The notes: generated by a model not told the origin, from the sequence alone. Counted from the stretch's first letter, positions 1 to 7,557 are shown. The stretch is 8,885 nt of DNA from Synergistaceae bacterium UBA1358 (GCA_002306075.1 DBRW01000066.1:1-8885); one strand, 5' to 3'. Made by a program: numbers and translations.

Positions 1-675
1 GTTCTTCTTGGTGACCTTGTCGATAACGTCGTCCGGAAGCGGTATCAAAACCACGTCACGTACGGCCGCTATCTCCATGATCGCCGAGCCGGGCGCCGCG
101 AAGTTGAAGAAAGCGGCATCGATGTTGCCGTCCTTGAGCGCAGTTACCGCTTCGGGCTGTGTCAGCTGCTGCTTGTTGATGTCCTTGTCGGGATCCCAGC
201 CCGCCGCCTCGAGTATCATCAGGGAGAGAAGCTGGTCTCCGCCGCCGGGAGCCCCCAGGGATATCTTCTTGCCCTTAAGGTCAGCAAAGGTCTTGATGCC
301 TGTCTTGGTCGTAGTCACAAGGTGCTGCGGGGCGGCATACATGTTCATGAGGGTCAGGAGCGGGAGTTTTCCGTCCTGCTGAAAAGCCTCGGTCCCTGTG
401 TAAGCCTGATAGAGGGTCGATCCCATCGTCATCCCTATCTGTGCCTTGTTTGAGGCAACAAGACGGCAGTTTTCCTTTGAAGCCGCAGTCGAGCGGGATG
501 TAGCCTTGATGTCCAGTCCGCCCTTCGTCAGAAGTTCAGCCATTACTCCGCCGAGCGGGTAATATGTTCCCCCGACTCCGCCTGAACCGATGGTGATAAA
601 CGTCGTAGCGGAGGCGATACCTGCAAAAAGCATGACTGCGATGATACCAAGCGCGATAATGTTCCTCTTCTTCAT
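1..675 (-). CDS. TAXI-family TRAP transporter solute receptor (partial, C-terminus cut by window edge)
   Basis: This is an extracytoplasmic substrate-binding protein for a tripartite (TRAP) secondary transporter of the TAXI type; characterised members bind glutamate or small organic acids. The first 225 codons are present, and the family is usually about 320 residues, so roughly the last third lies beyond position 1. Residues 1-23 form a signal peptide (KKR, a hydrophobic stretch, then ASA before the likely cleavage site). The mature protein begins with the family hallmark ITIGSGGVGGTYYPLGG (27-43), and the second-lobe segment KISLGAPGGG is at 137-146. The ATG at 675 is preferred: AAGGAGG lies about 10 bases upstream, whereas an in-frame ATG at 684 touches the Shine-Dalgarno sequence. 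It follows the aminotransferase by 76 bases on the same strand, with no good promoter in the gap, so co-transcription is likely. The membrane subunits are not in view; they may lie downstream, outside the window. The substrate cannot be read from the sequence. Confidence 0.93.
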   Translation of the reverse strand, partial: MKKRNIIALGIIAVMLFAGIASATTFITIGSGGVGGTYYPLGGVMAELLTKGGLDIKATSRSTAASKENCRLVASNKAQIGMTMGSTLYQAYTGTEAFQQDGKLPLLTLMNMYAAPQHLVTTTKTGIKTFADLKGKKISLGAPGGGDQLLSLMILEAAGWDPDKDINKQQLTQPEAVTALKDGNIDAAFFNFAAPGSAIMEIAAVRDVVLIPLPDDVIDKVTKKN

Positions 676-724
676 AAAAAACATACCTCCTTAAATGATG
701 TATTATTTCGCGTTGCTGCGCATA

Positions 725-742
725 CCTGCCGCAAACGGCAGG
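725..742 (-). other. Intergenic hairpin between aminotransferase and TAXI receptor genes
   Basis: Perfect 7-bp arms CCTGCCG (725-731) and CGGCAGG (736-742) enclose a 4-base loop in the 76-base gap between the two co-oriented genes. No U-rich tract follows on the minus strand, so it is a poor intrinsic terminator. It may instead act as an RNA-processing or 3'-end-protecting stem that lets the receptor be made at a different level from the enzyme. That role is inference. Confidence 0.5.
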
Positions 743-751
743 GTAAAAAAC

Positions 752-2086
752 CTACAGAAGTTTCTTTGCCGCCGCATCCAGCCCGGCTGCCAGTTTTTCC
801 AGCAGCTCGCCGACCTGGGCCTCGTTTATGATCAGCGGAGGCGCGACCAGGAAATTGTCTCCAAGGAGTCCTTCCACCTGGCCGGAGCCCGGATAAATGA
901 TCAGGCCCCTGTCCACGCATTCCTTCGTGGCGACATTCGCCGCACCTGTTTTCTCAAAGGGTTCCTTGGTCGACTTATCCTTTACCAGTTCAAATCCCCA
1001 CATGAGGCCCTTGCCTCTGACATCACCCACGATCGGGTTTTCCGCCGCGATCTTCTTCAGTCCGGCTCCGAGCATCTCTCCCATTTTGGCGGCGTTTTCG
1101 ACCAGCCCGTGCTCCTTCATATACTTGAACACAGCGCATACGGCCGCGGCGCTTATCGGGTTTCCGTTGTAGGTATGACCGTGCATGAACGATCCGCTTC
1201 CGTTCTTTATTGCCTCAACGAGGTGGGTCCTTGCGATGATGCCGCCTGTCGGCACATAACCGGCGGCAAGCCCCTTCGCTGTGGCGATGATGTCAGGCAC
1301 TACGTTCCAGTGGTCGACGGCAAAATTCTTTCCCGTCCTCCCGCATCCCGTCATAACTTCGTCGGAGATCAGGATAACGTCGTACCTGCTGCAGATATCC
1401 CTTATCATTGGCCAGTATTCGTCCGGCGGCGTTATCGCGCCGACCGTCGAGCCGACAAGGGGCTCCGCTATAAAGGAGGAAACATACTGGGGGCCTATTA
1501 TCTTTATCATTTTTTCGAGATGTTTCGCGCACATCATGCCGCATGAAGGGTACTCTGCCCCGAACTCACAGCGGTAGCAGTAGCAGGCCGCGATCTTGGG
1601 CGATTCTCTGAAGAGCGGCGAGAATACCCTGCGGCGGGCCATGGATCCGGCTATCGCCATCGTGCCGATCGTGCTTCCGTGGTAAGAGTTCCAGCGTCCG
1701 ATCGTAAGATGTTTGCTCGTGGAGGGGCCGTCTCTTTCGACGAAATACTGCCTGGCCAGCTTGACAGCCGATTCTATGGCTTCGCTCCCGCCGCTTACGA
1801 ACCAGACCTGATCCAGGTCGCCCGGTGCAGTCTCCGCGACCGCTGTCGCCGCTTCTTCGACTATCCCGCACTTCCAGCGTGAGGGATGTGCGAATTCGAT
1901 CTTATCATACTGTGCCTTGATCGCTTCGATGATCTCCCTGTTGCGGTGCCCCAGGTTTGAGATCAGAGCACCGCAGCATCCGTCAAGATACTTTTTGCCA
2001 TCGGTATCATATATATAGATACCCTCTCCATAGTCCGCTTCGATGTAGTTTGTCCTGAAACTTCGGGGAAATGAGTGCTGCAACAT
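752..2086 (-). CDS. Class-III pyridoxal-phosphate aminotransferase
   Basis: This is a 444-residue, full-length fold-type I, class-III PLP aminotransferase; the family moves amino groups, often terminal ones, between amino acids or amines and oxo acids in the cytoplasm. Visible motifs: phosphate-binding GGSEA (99-103), the aromatic YHGST (135-139), AEP with E208, SDEV with the PLP-ring aspartate D242, the Schiff-base lysine K271 in ATAKGLAAGYVPTGG, and HTYNGNP (304-310). A cysteine cluster, C168, C170, C173, C182 and C186, fits the branch annotated as 'aspartate aminotransferase family' or YodT-like. The start is fixed by GGGAGGTT at 2096-2103, about 10 bases upstream of the ATG. The gene has its own strong promoter with an operator-like palindrome and a leader attenuator, and it diverges from an RpiR regulator. 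The TAXI receptor gene follows in the same direction, so an imported amino acid may be its substrate or product. Substrate specificity is unknown; beta-alanine, GABA, taurine and lysine-pathway intermediates are all possible. Confidence 0.92.
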   Translation of the reverse strand: MLQHSFPRSFRTNYIEADYGEGIYIYDTDGKKYLDGCCGALISNLGHRNREIIEAIKAQYDKIEFAHPSRWKCGIVEEAATAVAETAPGDLDQVWFVSGGSEAIESAVKLARQYFVERDGPSTSKHLTIGRWNSYHGSTIGTMAIAGSMARRRVFSPLFRESPKIAACYCYRCEFGAEYPSCGMMCAKHLEKMIKIIGPQYVSSFIAEPLVGSTVGAITPPDEYWPMIRDICSRYDVILISDEVMTGCGRTGKNFAVDHWNVVPDIIATAKGLAAGYVPTGGIIARTHLVEAIKNGSGSFMHGHTYNGNPISAAAVCAVFKYMKEHGLVENAAKMGEMLGAGLKKIAAENPIVGDVRGKGLMWGFELVKDKSTKEPFEKTGAANVATKECVDRGLIIYPGSGQVEGLLGDNFLVAPPLIINEAQVGELLEKLAAGLDAAAKKLL

Positions 2087-2182
2087 CCTGTTTTCAACCT
2101 CCCGTCATAATTGAAGGAAATAAATCACAATGTGCGTCAACAGGCGAGCCGGTCCAATTTGATAATCGTTTTGATCTTCTTC

Positions 2183-2229
2183 AAAAAATACAGGTAAAAT
2201 CGCTTTCTGTCGCTACAGTATTCACCTGT
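2183..2229 (-). terminator. Candidate transcription attenuator in the aminotransferase leader
   Basis: Read on the minus strand, ACAGGTGAA (2229-2221) can pair with TTTACCTGT (2198-2190) in a 9-bp stem with one G-U pair. The stem encloses a small CTGT/ACAG hairpin (2218-2207). One A and then six U (2188-2183) follow, which is the layout of an intrinsic terminator. It lies about 30 bases after the predicted transcription start and about 100 bases before the start codon, so it would stop transcription early rather than end a gene. A competing pairing, CTGTC (2234-2230) with GACAG (2211-2207), would prevent the terminator from forming. No known riboswitch class was recognised. Confidence 0.5.
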
Positions 2230-2246
2230 GACAGCGCACCGGCATA

Positions 2247-2262
2247 TGAAGGATTTCCTTCA
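2247..2262. promoter_or_regulatory. Operator-like palindrome at the aminotransferase transcription start
   Basis: TGAAGGA (2247-2253) and TCCTTCA (2256-2262) are perfect inverted 7-base arms separated by two bases. The palindrome starts 5 bases downstream of the -10 box and covers the predicted start point, a classical repressor position. RpiR-family repressors usually bind short palindromes of similar size, and the divergent rpiR-like gene makes its product the first candidate. A further single half-site TGAAGGA occurs at 2112-2118 near the ribosome binding site. Confidence 0.5.
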
Positions 2263-2266
2263 GTTT

Positions 2267-2295
2267 TATATACCGTATATCATTTTTTTTGTCAA
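2267..2295 (-). promoter_or_regulatory. Sigma-70 promoter for the aminotransferase-TAXI operon
   Basis: On the minus strand a perfect -35 TTGACA (2295-2290) is followed after exactly 17 bases by TATATA (2272-2267). The A-rich spacer and upstream A tract strengthen it. The predicted start point is near 2260, which gives a leader of about 174 bases before the ATG at 2086. That is long enough to hold the operator and the attenuator described separately. Confidence 0.75.
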
Positions 2296-2327
2296 CTCTT
2301 ATTTTTTTTTATTATTTTTCGAAATTG

Positions 2328-2397
2328 TATAACAGGTATTCCTGATCCCGTTGTTCATGTGATAAAGTAATGATGTTTTTATTTCGGGGATCATCCC
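2328..2397 (+). promoter_or_regulatory. Possible promoter and structured leader of the RpiR-type gene
   Basis: TATAAC at 2328-2333 resembles a -10 box, but no good -35 is seen in the T-rich tract upstream, so the promoter call is weak. Downstream, TGATCCC (2343-2349) and GGGATCA (2387-2393) are perfect inverted 7-mers 37 bases apart. The second arm also forms an 11-base palindrome, GGGATCATCCC (2387-2397). The two pairings exclude each other. They could be operator half-sites or leader RNA structure. Confidence 0.3.
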
Positions 2398-2434
2398 TGC
2401 GTAAAGCATTCGATCTTAGATATCGGGAGTGACG

Positions 2435-3271
2435 ATGATGGGCTGGAAAAACATCGAGAACAACCTGGAGAATCTTCCTCCTGCACAGAAAAAAATTGCG
2501 GAGTACATGCTCAAGAACAGGCTCGAATCGATCTTTCTGACCGCGCTCCAGCTCGGCAAGAATGCCGGGTCGAGCGAGGCCTCTGTCATAAGGATGGCAT
2601 CCAGCCTGGGTTTCTCAAGCTTCCCGGATTTCATAAAGTCCCTGCAGGAAGAGGCAAAGGATCAGCTTTCCACGCTCGGACGCCTTCAGACGCACAAGCT
2701 GCAGCCGCAGACGGGCGGGCTCATCGCGAGAGTCATCAACAGCGATCTGGAACAGGCGAAGGAAGCGCTTTCCACCGTTGACGACGAGACTATCAAAAAA
2801 CTTGCTGCAAAAATATGTGCCTCGGATGCGATCTACATAGTAGGGCTCCGAAGCACGAGGTCTCTTGCCGTATATATGGAATATTACCTATCCTGGTTCT
2901 TTCCCGGCGTCCATCTTCCGACGACCGACACTATAGGCAACCACCTGATCGCGGCCCCCGACAACAGCATCGTCATAGGGATCAGTTATCCGCGCTACAC
3001 AAGACAGACCGTGGAGTGCATAGCGCTCGCGAAAAAGAGGAAGTTCTTCACAGCCGCGATAACAGACTCGCCGTTCAGTCCGCTGGCGAAGGCGGCAGAT
3101 ATGTACGTCGTCTCGCCGTGCGCCCACATCGCGCACATAGATTCGCTCCTGATACCGATCGGCCTTATCAACACGCTGCTCATACAGGTCGCCGAGCACC
3201 TCGGGCCAAAGGCGCTCAAGAGGCTCGAGGAGCTGGAGAGGAGCTGGACGGACAGTTCAGTATACTGCTAG
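2435..3271 (+). CDS. RpiR/MurR family transcriptional regulator (HTH plus SIS domain)
   Basis: This is a 278-residue cytoplasmic transcription factor of the RpiR type, near the family's usual 280 residues. The N-terminal helix-turn-helix domain covers about residues 5-75, with LGKNAGSSEASVIRMASSLG (40-59) as the recognition region. A C-terminal SIS fold spans about 115-250, with ligand-loop segments YIVGLRSTRS (134-143) and IGISYPRYTRQT (181-192). SIS domains in this family sense phosphorylated sugars or other small acids; here the ligand is unknown. GGGAG at 2425-2429 sits 5 bases before the ATG at 2435 and 8 before the ATG at 2438, so either is acceptable. A GTG at 2429 overlaps the Shine-Dalgarno sequence and is unlikely. 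The gene diverges from the aminotransferase operon across about 350 bases holding the promoter and palindrome, so it probably controls that operon and perhaps itself. Its stop codon runs straight into a GC-rich hairpin. Confidence 0.93.
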   Translation: MMGWKNIENNLENLPPAQKKIAEYMLKNRLESIFLTALQLGKNAGSSEASVIRMASSLGFSSFPDFIKSLQEEAKDQLSTLGRLQTHKLQPQTGGLIARVINSDLEQAKEALSTVDDETIKKLAAKICASDAIYIVGLRSTRSLAVYMEYYLSWFFPGVHLPTTDTIGNHLIAAPDNSIVIGISYPRYTRQTVECIALAKKRKFFTAAITDSPFSPLAKAADMYVVSPCAHIAHIDSLLIPIGLINTLLIQVAEHLGPKALKRLEELERSWTDSSVYC

Positions 3272-3292
3272 GGGACCCTTTACAGGGCCCCC
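3271..3292. terminator. Hairpin between convergent genes, weak bidirectional terminator candidate
   Basis: GGGGACCC (3271-3278) and GGGCCCCC (3285-3292) form an 8-bp stem with one A-C mismatch and loop TTTACA, overlapping the last base of the rpiR-like stop codon. It fills most of the 37-base gap to the convergent activase gene. No clean U tract follows on either strand, so intrinsic termination would be inefficient. Confidence 0.35.
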
Positions 3293-3308
3293 TCAAAAGC
3301 AGATCTTT

Positions 3309-6300
3309 TCAGGACATAAGCAGCCGTATCCTGTTCATCTGGTTGACGGAACTCGTGCCCGGATCGTAGTCGAGCGCAAGTATGCTCGACCCCGGATAGC
3401 GTCTTCTGAGCTCCTTTATGACTCCCTTCCCCGTGATATGGTTGGGAAGGCACGCAAAGGGCTGGACGCATATCACCTTTCTGACACCGCTCTCTATCAG
3501 CGACATCATCTCGGCCGTAAGCAGCCACCCCTCGCCTGCCTGGTTGGCACAGGAGACCACGGAGGAAGCTTTGTCCGCAAGTGAATATATGTTGTGCGGC
3601 GCGCCGAACCGCGTTCCCTCAAGGGCCTTTCTCACAGGTCTGCGCAGGAATTCGACCGCGGCTATGGCGCTACGTCCGGCTATGGCCGGGCTGAGGCGTC
3701 CGGAGAGCTCTCTGTGACTGAACACCGGATCGCAGAGACAGTAGAGGAGGAAGGATGCCATATCGGTGAGCACTGCTTCCCCGCCGCCGGACTCTATGAG
3801 GTCCACGAGCCTCTCGTTGGCTCCAAAGTGATACTTGACCAGTATTTCCCCCACGATCCCGACCCTGGGCTTTTCTTCGCCCGAAACCGGCACCGCGTTG
3901 AAATCCGCCACGGTATTTCTGATGAACGAGGCAAGGTCCGGGCCTCTTCCGCCCGCTATCGCATCCCTGTATTTTGAAGACCACTTTTCATAAAGCGCCT
4001 CAGCGTAGCCCTTGTACAGTTCATAGGGCCTTGTCCTCAGGAGCAGCCGCATGAGCAGGTCACCGTAGACCATTGCCTTGGCCGCCCGGAACATTACTCT
4101 CGGGGAGAGGCGGAAAGGTATCGAGTTCCTGCACTGCGAGTTGACCGCGAGTATCCTGACCTCTTCGAACCCGGCCTCGTCGAGCGCCTTCCTCAGAAGA
4201 GGCACGTAATTGCTGGCCCTGCAGGAACCTCCCGTCTGGGCATAGAAGCAGTCGCTATTTTTCGGATCGTACAGGCCGCTCTTCAGAGCGTTGAGGAACT
4301 GCCCCACGACTATCATGGAGGGGTAGCATGCGTCGTTGTTGACATACCTGAGCCCCAGCTCGACAGACTCCCTGCCGCCTTCCGGCAGGACTCTGAAGTC
4401 ATGCCCCTCCGCCCTCATTATCGGTTCAAGGAACTGGAAGTGATACTGCGAAAGCGGCGGGCAGAGTATCGTCCTTTTACCGGAGAAAACAGGGACTGAA
4501 CGCCTCCCCGATCCCGTGACCGCGGGACCGAACGGCACTTCCTGCTCCTCCCGCTTTGTCCGGACGGCGGCGAGGAGGGAGCGTATCCTGATCCTCGCGG
4601 CTCCGTTGTTCTTGCTCTCGTCGATCTTGATAAGAGTGTGCATCTTCCCGTCTTTTTTCAAAAGCGCGGCTGTCTGATCCGCGCTTATCGCATCCAGCCC
4701 GCATCCGAAAGAATTGAGCTGGACAAGTTCGAACCCGGAAAGCTCCGGATCCCTCGCGACGGCCCTTGCCGCCCTGTAGAGGCGGGAGTGGAAGACCCAC
4801 TGGTCGATCACATCCAGATCCGCGCCCGTATCCATGCCGCGCGACCTTCCCGCGACCGAGTCCTCCGTCAGCACAGCCACGTTGTAACCGTTTATCAGCT
4901 CCGGTATGCCGTGGTTGACGACCGGATCGAGGTGGTAGGGATGGCCCGCCAGGACTATCCCGGTCACCCCTTTTTCGTTCACATACCTTACCGCGCGGTC
5001 GCCCATCTCCTCCACGTCTCTTTTAAACGCGGCATGTTCCGCATATGCCTTCCTTACTGCCTCTGCGGCCTCGGAACGGGATATGCCGTACCGGTCAAAC
5101 GCCTTGACGACCTGCTCAACGATCCTGCCGGGCGCATCGAGGGAAAAGAACGAGTGGATGTAGTGCACGCCCGGTGAGCTCAGTCCGTCAACGTTCAGCC
5201 CCGCCACATCCGGATATCCTGCCACCACGGGGCAGTTGAGGCAGTTGCCGGCATCCTTGAACTCTCTCTTTTCCTTCTGCACGCCGGGGAAAAAGATGAG
5301 CTTCACTCCCCTGTCGAGGAGCTCCTGCAGGTGTCGGTGCGCCAGCTTCGCGGGGAAGCAGAGCGTCTGCGACGGCACAGTGTCTATTGCCAGGCTTTCG
5401 TCGGGCCGCGGTGAGGAAAGTTCCACCCTGAACCCAAGCCCGGTGAAGAGCGTGAACCAGAAAGGATAGTCTTCGTAGATGTTCAGCACCCTCGGGATCC
5501 CCACAGTTCCCCTCGGGGCATCCTCCGCGCTCAGTGGCACATAGTGTTCAAAAAGCCTCTTGTACTTCCAGGCATAGAGGTTCGGAGGAAGTTCGGCTCC
5601 TCCGGCACCCCCGTTCTCTCCGTTCGAGCACATATTGCCAGTGACGTGCCTGCGCCCTCCGCCGAAAGATGTAACGGTCAGCAGGCAGTTGTTGCCGCAC
5701 CCCGGACAGCGTTTCGTCTCCGTCTCGTATTCGAACAGTTCAAGCTGCTCCTTTGAAATTATCGAGCTCCTGCCGGGGCCCTCCCTGTCCTTTGCTATAA
5801 GTGCCGCCCCGTAAGCTCCCATGAACTCCGGCATGTCCGGCCTCAGCACGCTGTGGCCTGTGACTATCTCAAATGCCCGAAGAAGCGCGTCGTTCCTGAA
5901 TGTCCCGCCCTGGACGACGATGTGCTCCCCGATCTCATCCGCGCTCCTGATCTTCAGCACCTTGTAAAGAGCATTGCGGACGACTGAATATACCAGCCCT
6001 GCGGAGATGTCCTCTATGGACGCTCCCTCTTTCTGGGCCTGCCTCACCTTCGAGTTCATGAATACTGTGCACCTCGTGCCAAGGTCGACGGGCGAACGGG
6101 ACCTCTCGGCGCAGGCAACGAACTCATCCATATCCATCCCCAGGGACTCAGCGAAGTTCTGCAGGAAAGATCCGCAGCCGGACGAACATGCCTCGTTCAG
6201 GAATATCTGCTTTATCGTCCCCTTTTCCGTCTTCAGACACTTCATGTCCTGCCCGCCGATGTCGATGATGAACTCCACATCGGGGTCGATCTCTCCCGCT

Positions 6301-7526
6301 GCCCTTGTATGGGCGACGGTCTCCACCTCGCCCATGTCCGCGCCGAAAGCCGTGCAGACAAGTTTTTCTCCGTACCCCGTAACACAGCTGCTCCTGATGA
6401 AGAGGCTTTCAGGCATCCGGGAGTAGAGCTCCTTCAGCATCTCGCTCACGGTACGCAGCGGTTCGCTCCCGCCCCGCATCCTGTAGTCAGAAAAGATCAC
6501 CCTTCCCTCCCCGTCCGTCAGAACGGCCTTTGTCGTCGTCGAGCCGACGTCTATGCCGAGGTATGCCGGACCCGACGCCCGGCTTATCTCCGCTCGGGGC
6601 GTCTTTAACTTTCCGTGTCTCTCGCTGAACTGCATCCTCTCTTCCGCGTCACGGAAAAGCGGAGGCAGGCATGGCTTCCCGTCCGTGCTGAGCGGAAGCG
6701 AATAGATCGCGGACCTTCTGTCGAGTTCGGATATGGTAACAACGTCATTCTTCTTCCCAAGGAGTGCGGCGCCGAGCGCCACGAAGAGGTGGGAATTTTC
6801 GGGCGATATTGACTGGCCGGGCCCTAACTTCAGCGTTTCGGCGAACCTCTTTCTCAGCTCCGGAAGGAAATAGAGCGGACCTCCGAGAAATGCCACATTG
6901 CCTGTGATCCTTCTCCCGCAGGCCAGGCCGCTTATAGTCTGGTTCACCACTGCCTGGAATATCGATGCGGCTATGTCCGCCCTGTCGGCGCCCTCCTTCA
7001 TCAGAGCCTGGACGTCGGTCTTCGCGAAGACACCGCAGCGCGATGCGATCGGATATACTATCCTGTGTTTTGACGCAAGCTCGTTCAGGCCCGCGGTGTC
7101 CGTTCCCATAAGCATCGCCATGTGGTCCAGAAATGCCCCGGTCCCTCCGGCGCACGTCTCGTTCATCCTCTGGTCGGTGCCGTTCGGGTCGAAAAACGTG
7201 AGTTTGGCGTCCTCACCGCCCAGCTCTATGCATACATTCGCCTCAGGTATGAACCTGCTTACCGATGCCGAACACGCCACGAGCTCCTGTGTGAACGGGA
7301 GGTCCATCTCCTCCGCCACTCCGATCCCTCCGGATCCGGCCACCGCAAGCGTTATCCTTGAATTTTTTATTAAATGCTTAACTTCGTTAAAAATATCACA
7401 GACTGCCGATCGGACATCGGAAAAATGCCGGCTGTACCTGCTGAGGACGAGTCTGTCCATATCATCCAGCAGTACAGCTTTCGCCGTAGTTGATCCGATA
7501 TCCAGCCCCATGTGAAAATGCGGCAT
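3309..7526 (-). CDS. Giant 2-hydroxyacyl-CoA dehydratase activase-like protein (double BcrAD/BadFG ATPase plus dehydratase-like region)
   Basis: This 1,405-residue protein of the 2-hydroxyacyl-CoA dehydratase activator superfamily uses ATP and an iron-sulfur cluster for one-electron activation chemistry in anaerobes. Two actin-fold ATPase domains lie in tandem. Domain 1 (about 5-260) has GLDIGSTTAKAVLLD, IELGGEDAK (100-108) and cysteines C125 (NETCAGGTG) and C164 (SRCGVFAKTD). Domain 2 (about 322-585) has GIDVGSTTTKAVLTD, IDIGGQDMK (421-429), C447 (NEACSSGCG) and C486 (TRCTVF). In HgdC-type activators the equivalent cysteine pair holds a shared [4Fe-4S] cluster. A cysteine cluster follows (C607, C610, C614, C633), then a DUF2229-type region (about 675-960: CFPAKLAH, AGHPYHLDP, SFGCGLDA) and a dehydratase-subunit-like tail (about 1018-1405: ACYPS, QTGGSCRASN, QPFACLPNH). 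The full-length architecture matches known ~1,400-residue homologues whose substrate is undefined. The ATG at 7526 has GGGGGA 8 bases upstream. No clear promoter was found, and separate dehydratase genes are absent here. Confidence 0.93.
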   Translation of the reverse strand: MPHFHMGLDIGSTTAKAVLLDDMDRLVLSRYSRHFSDVRSAVCDIFNEVKHLIKNSRITLAVAGSGGIGVAEEMDLPFTQELVACSASVSRFIPEANVCIELGGEDAKLTFFDPNGTDQRMNETCAGGTGAFLDHMAMLMGTDTAGLNELASKHRIVYPIASRCGVFAKTDVQALMKEGADRADIAASIFQAVVNQTISGLACGRRITGNVAFLGGPLYFLPELRKRFAETLKLGPGQSISPENSHLFVALGAALLGKKNDVVTISELDRRSAIYSLPLSTDGKPCLPPLFRDAEERMQFSERHGKLKTPRAEISRASGPAYLGIDVGSTTTKAVLTDGEGRVIFSDYRMRGGSEPLRTVSEMLKELYSRMPESLFIRSSCVTGYGEKLVCTAFGADMGEVETVAHTRAAGEIDPDVEFIIDIGGQDMKCLKTEKGTIKQIFLNEACSSGCGSFLQNFAESLGMDMDEFVACAERSRSPVDLGTRCTVFMNSKVRQAQKEGASIEDISAGLVYSVVRNALYKVLKIRSADEIGEHIVVQGGTFRNDALLRAFEIVTGHSVLRPDMPEFMGAYGAALIAKDREGPGRSSIISKEQLELFEYETETKRCPGCGNNCLLTVTSFGGGRRHVTGNMCSNGENGGAGGAELPPNLYAWKYKRLFEHYVPLSAEDAPRGTVGIPRVLNIYEDYPFWFTLFTGLGFRVELSSPRPDESLAIDTVPSQTLCFPAKLAHRHLQELLDRGVKLIFFPGVQKEKREFKDAGNCLNCPVVAGYPDVAGLNVDGLSSPGVHYIHSFFSLDAPGRIVEQVVKAFDRYGISRSEAAEAVRKAYAEHAAFKRDVEEMGDRAVRYVNEKGVTGIVLAGHPYHLDPVVNHGIPELINGYNVAVLTEDSVAGRSRGMDTGADLDVIDQWVFHSRLYRAARAVARDPELSGFELVQLNSFGCGLDAISADQTAALLKKDGKMHTLIKIDESKNNGAARIRIRSLLAAVRTKREEQEVPFGPAVTGSGRRSVPVFSGKRTILCPPLSQYHFQFLEPIMRAEGHDFRVLPEGGRESVELGLRYVNNDACYPSMIVVGQFLNALKSGLYDPKNSDCFYAQTGGSCRASNYVPLLRKALDEAGFEEVRILAVNSQCRNSIPFRLSPRVMFRAAKAMVYGDLLMRLLLRTRPYELYKGYAEALYEKWSSKYRDAIAGGRGPDLASFIRNTVADFNAVPVSGEEKPRVGIVGEILVKYHFGANERLVDLIESGGGEAVLTDMASFLLYCLCDPVFSHRELSGRLSPAIAGRSAIAAVEFLRRPVRKALEGTRFGAPHNIYSLADKASSVVSCANQAGEGWLLTAEMMSLIESGVRKVICVQPFACLPNHITGKGVIKELRRRYPGSSILALDYDPGTSSVNQMNRIRLLMS

Positions 7527-7557
7527 TTGTTGCTTCCCCCAATCCTTCCCTGTCAGA

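Noticed and set aside
695..1546. Long plus-strand open frame opposite the aminotransferase
   Set aside because: It is antisense to a gene with complete family motifs, has arginine- and histidine-rich non-protein-like composition, and starts inside the upstream-gene leader. It is a GC-driven shadow frame.
2183..2229. Terminator belonging to a gene upstream of the aminotransferase
   Set aside because: The next gene upstream is divergent, so nothing transcribed on the minus strand ends here; it lies downstream of the aminotransferase's own promoter.
2071..2370. Plus-strand open frame of 99 codons across the divergent regulatory region
   Set aside because: It overlaps the aminotransferase start, its promoter and its attenuator; the product has no domain and the region is better explained as regulatory DNA.
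2429..2434. GTG start for the RpiR-type gene
   Set aside because: The GTG overlaps the GGGAG ribosome binding site that serves the ATGs at 2435 and 2438.
6898..7515. Plus-strand open frame opposite the activase N-terminus
   Set aside because: It lies wholly antisense to the first ATPase domain, which has intact motifs; no ribosome binding site or recognisable domain.
3309..7526. Artificial fusion or frameshifted merging of separate genes in the 1,405-residue protein
   Set aside because: Domain order and length match known single-chain homologues, and the frame is continuous through all domains.
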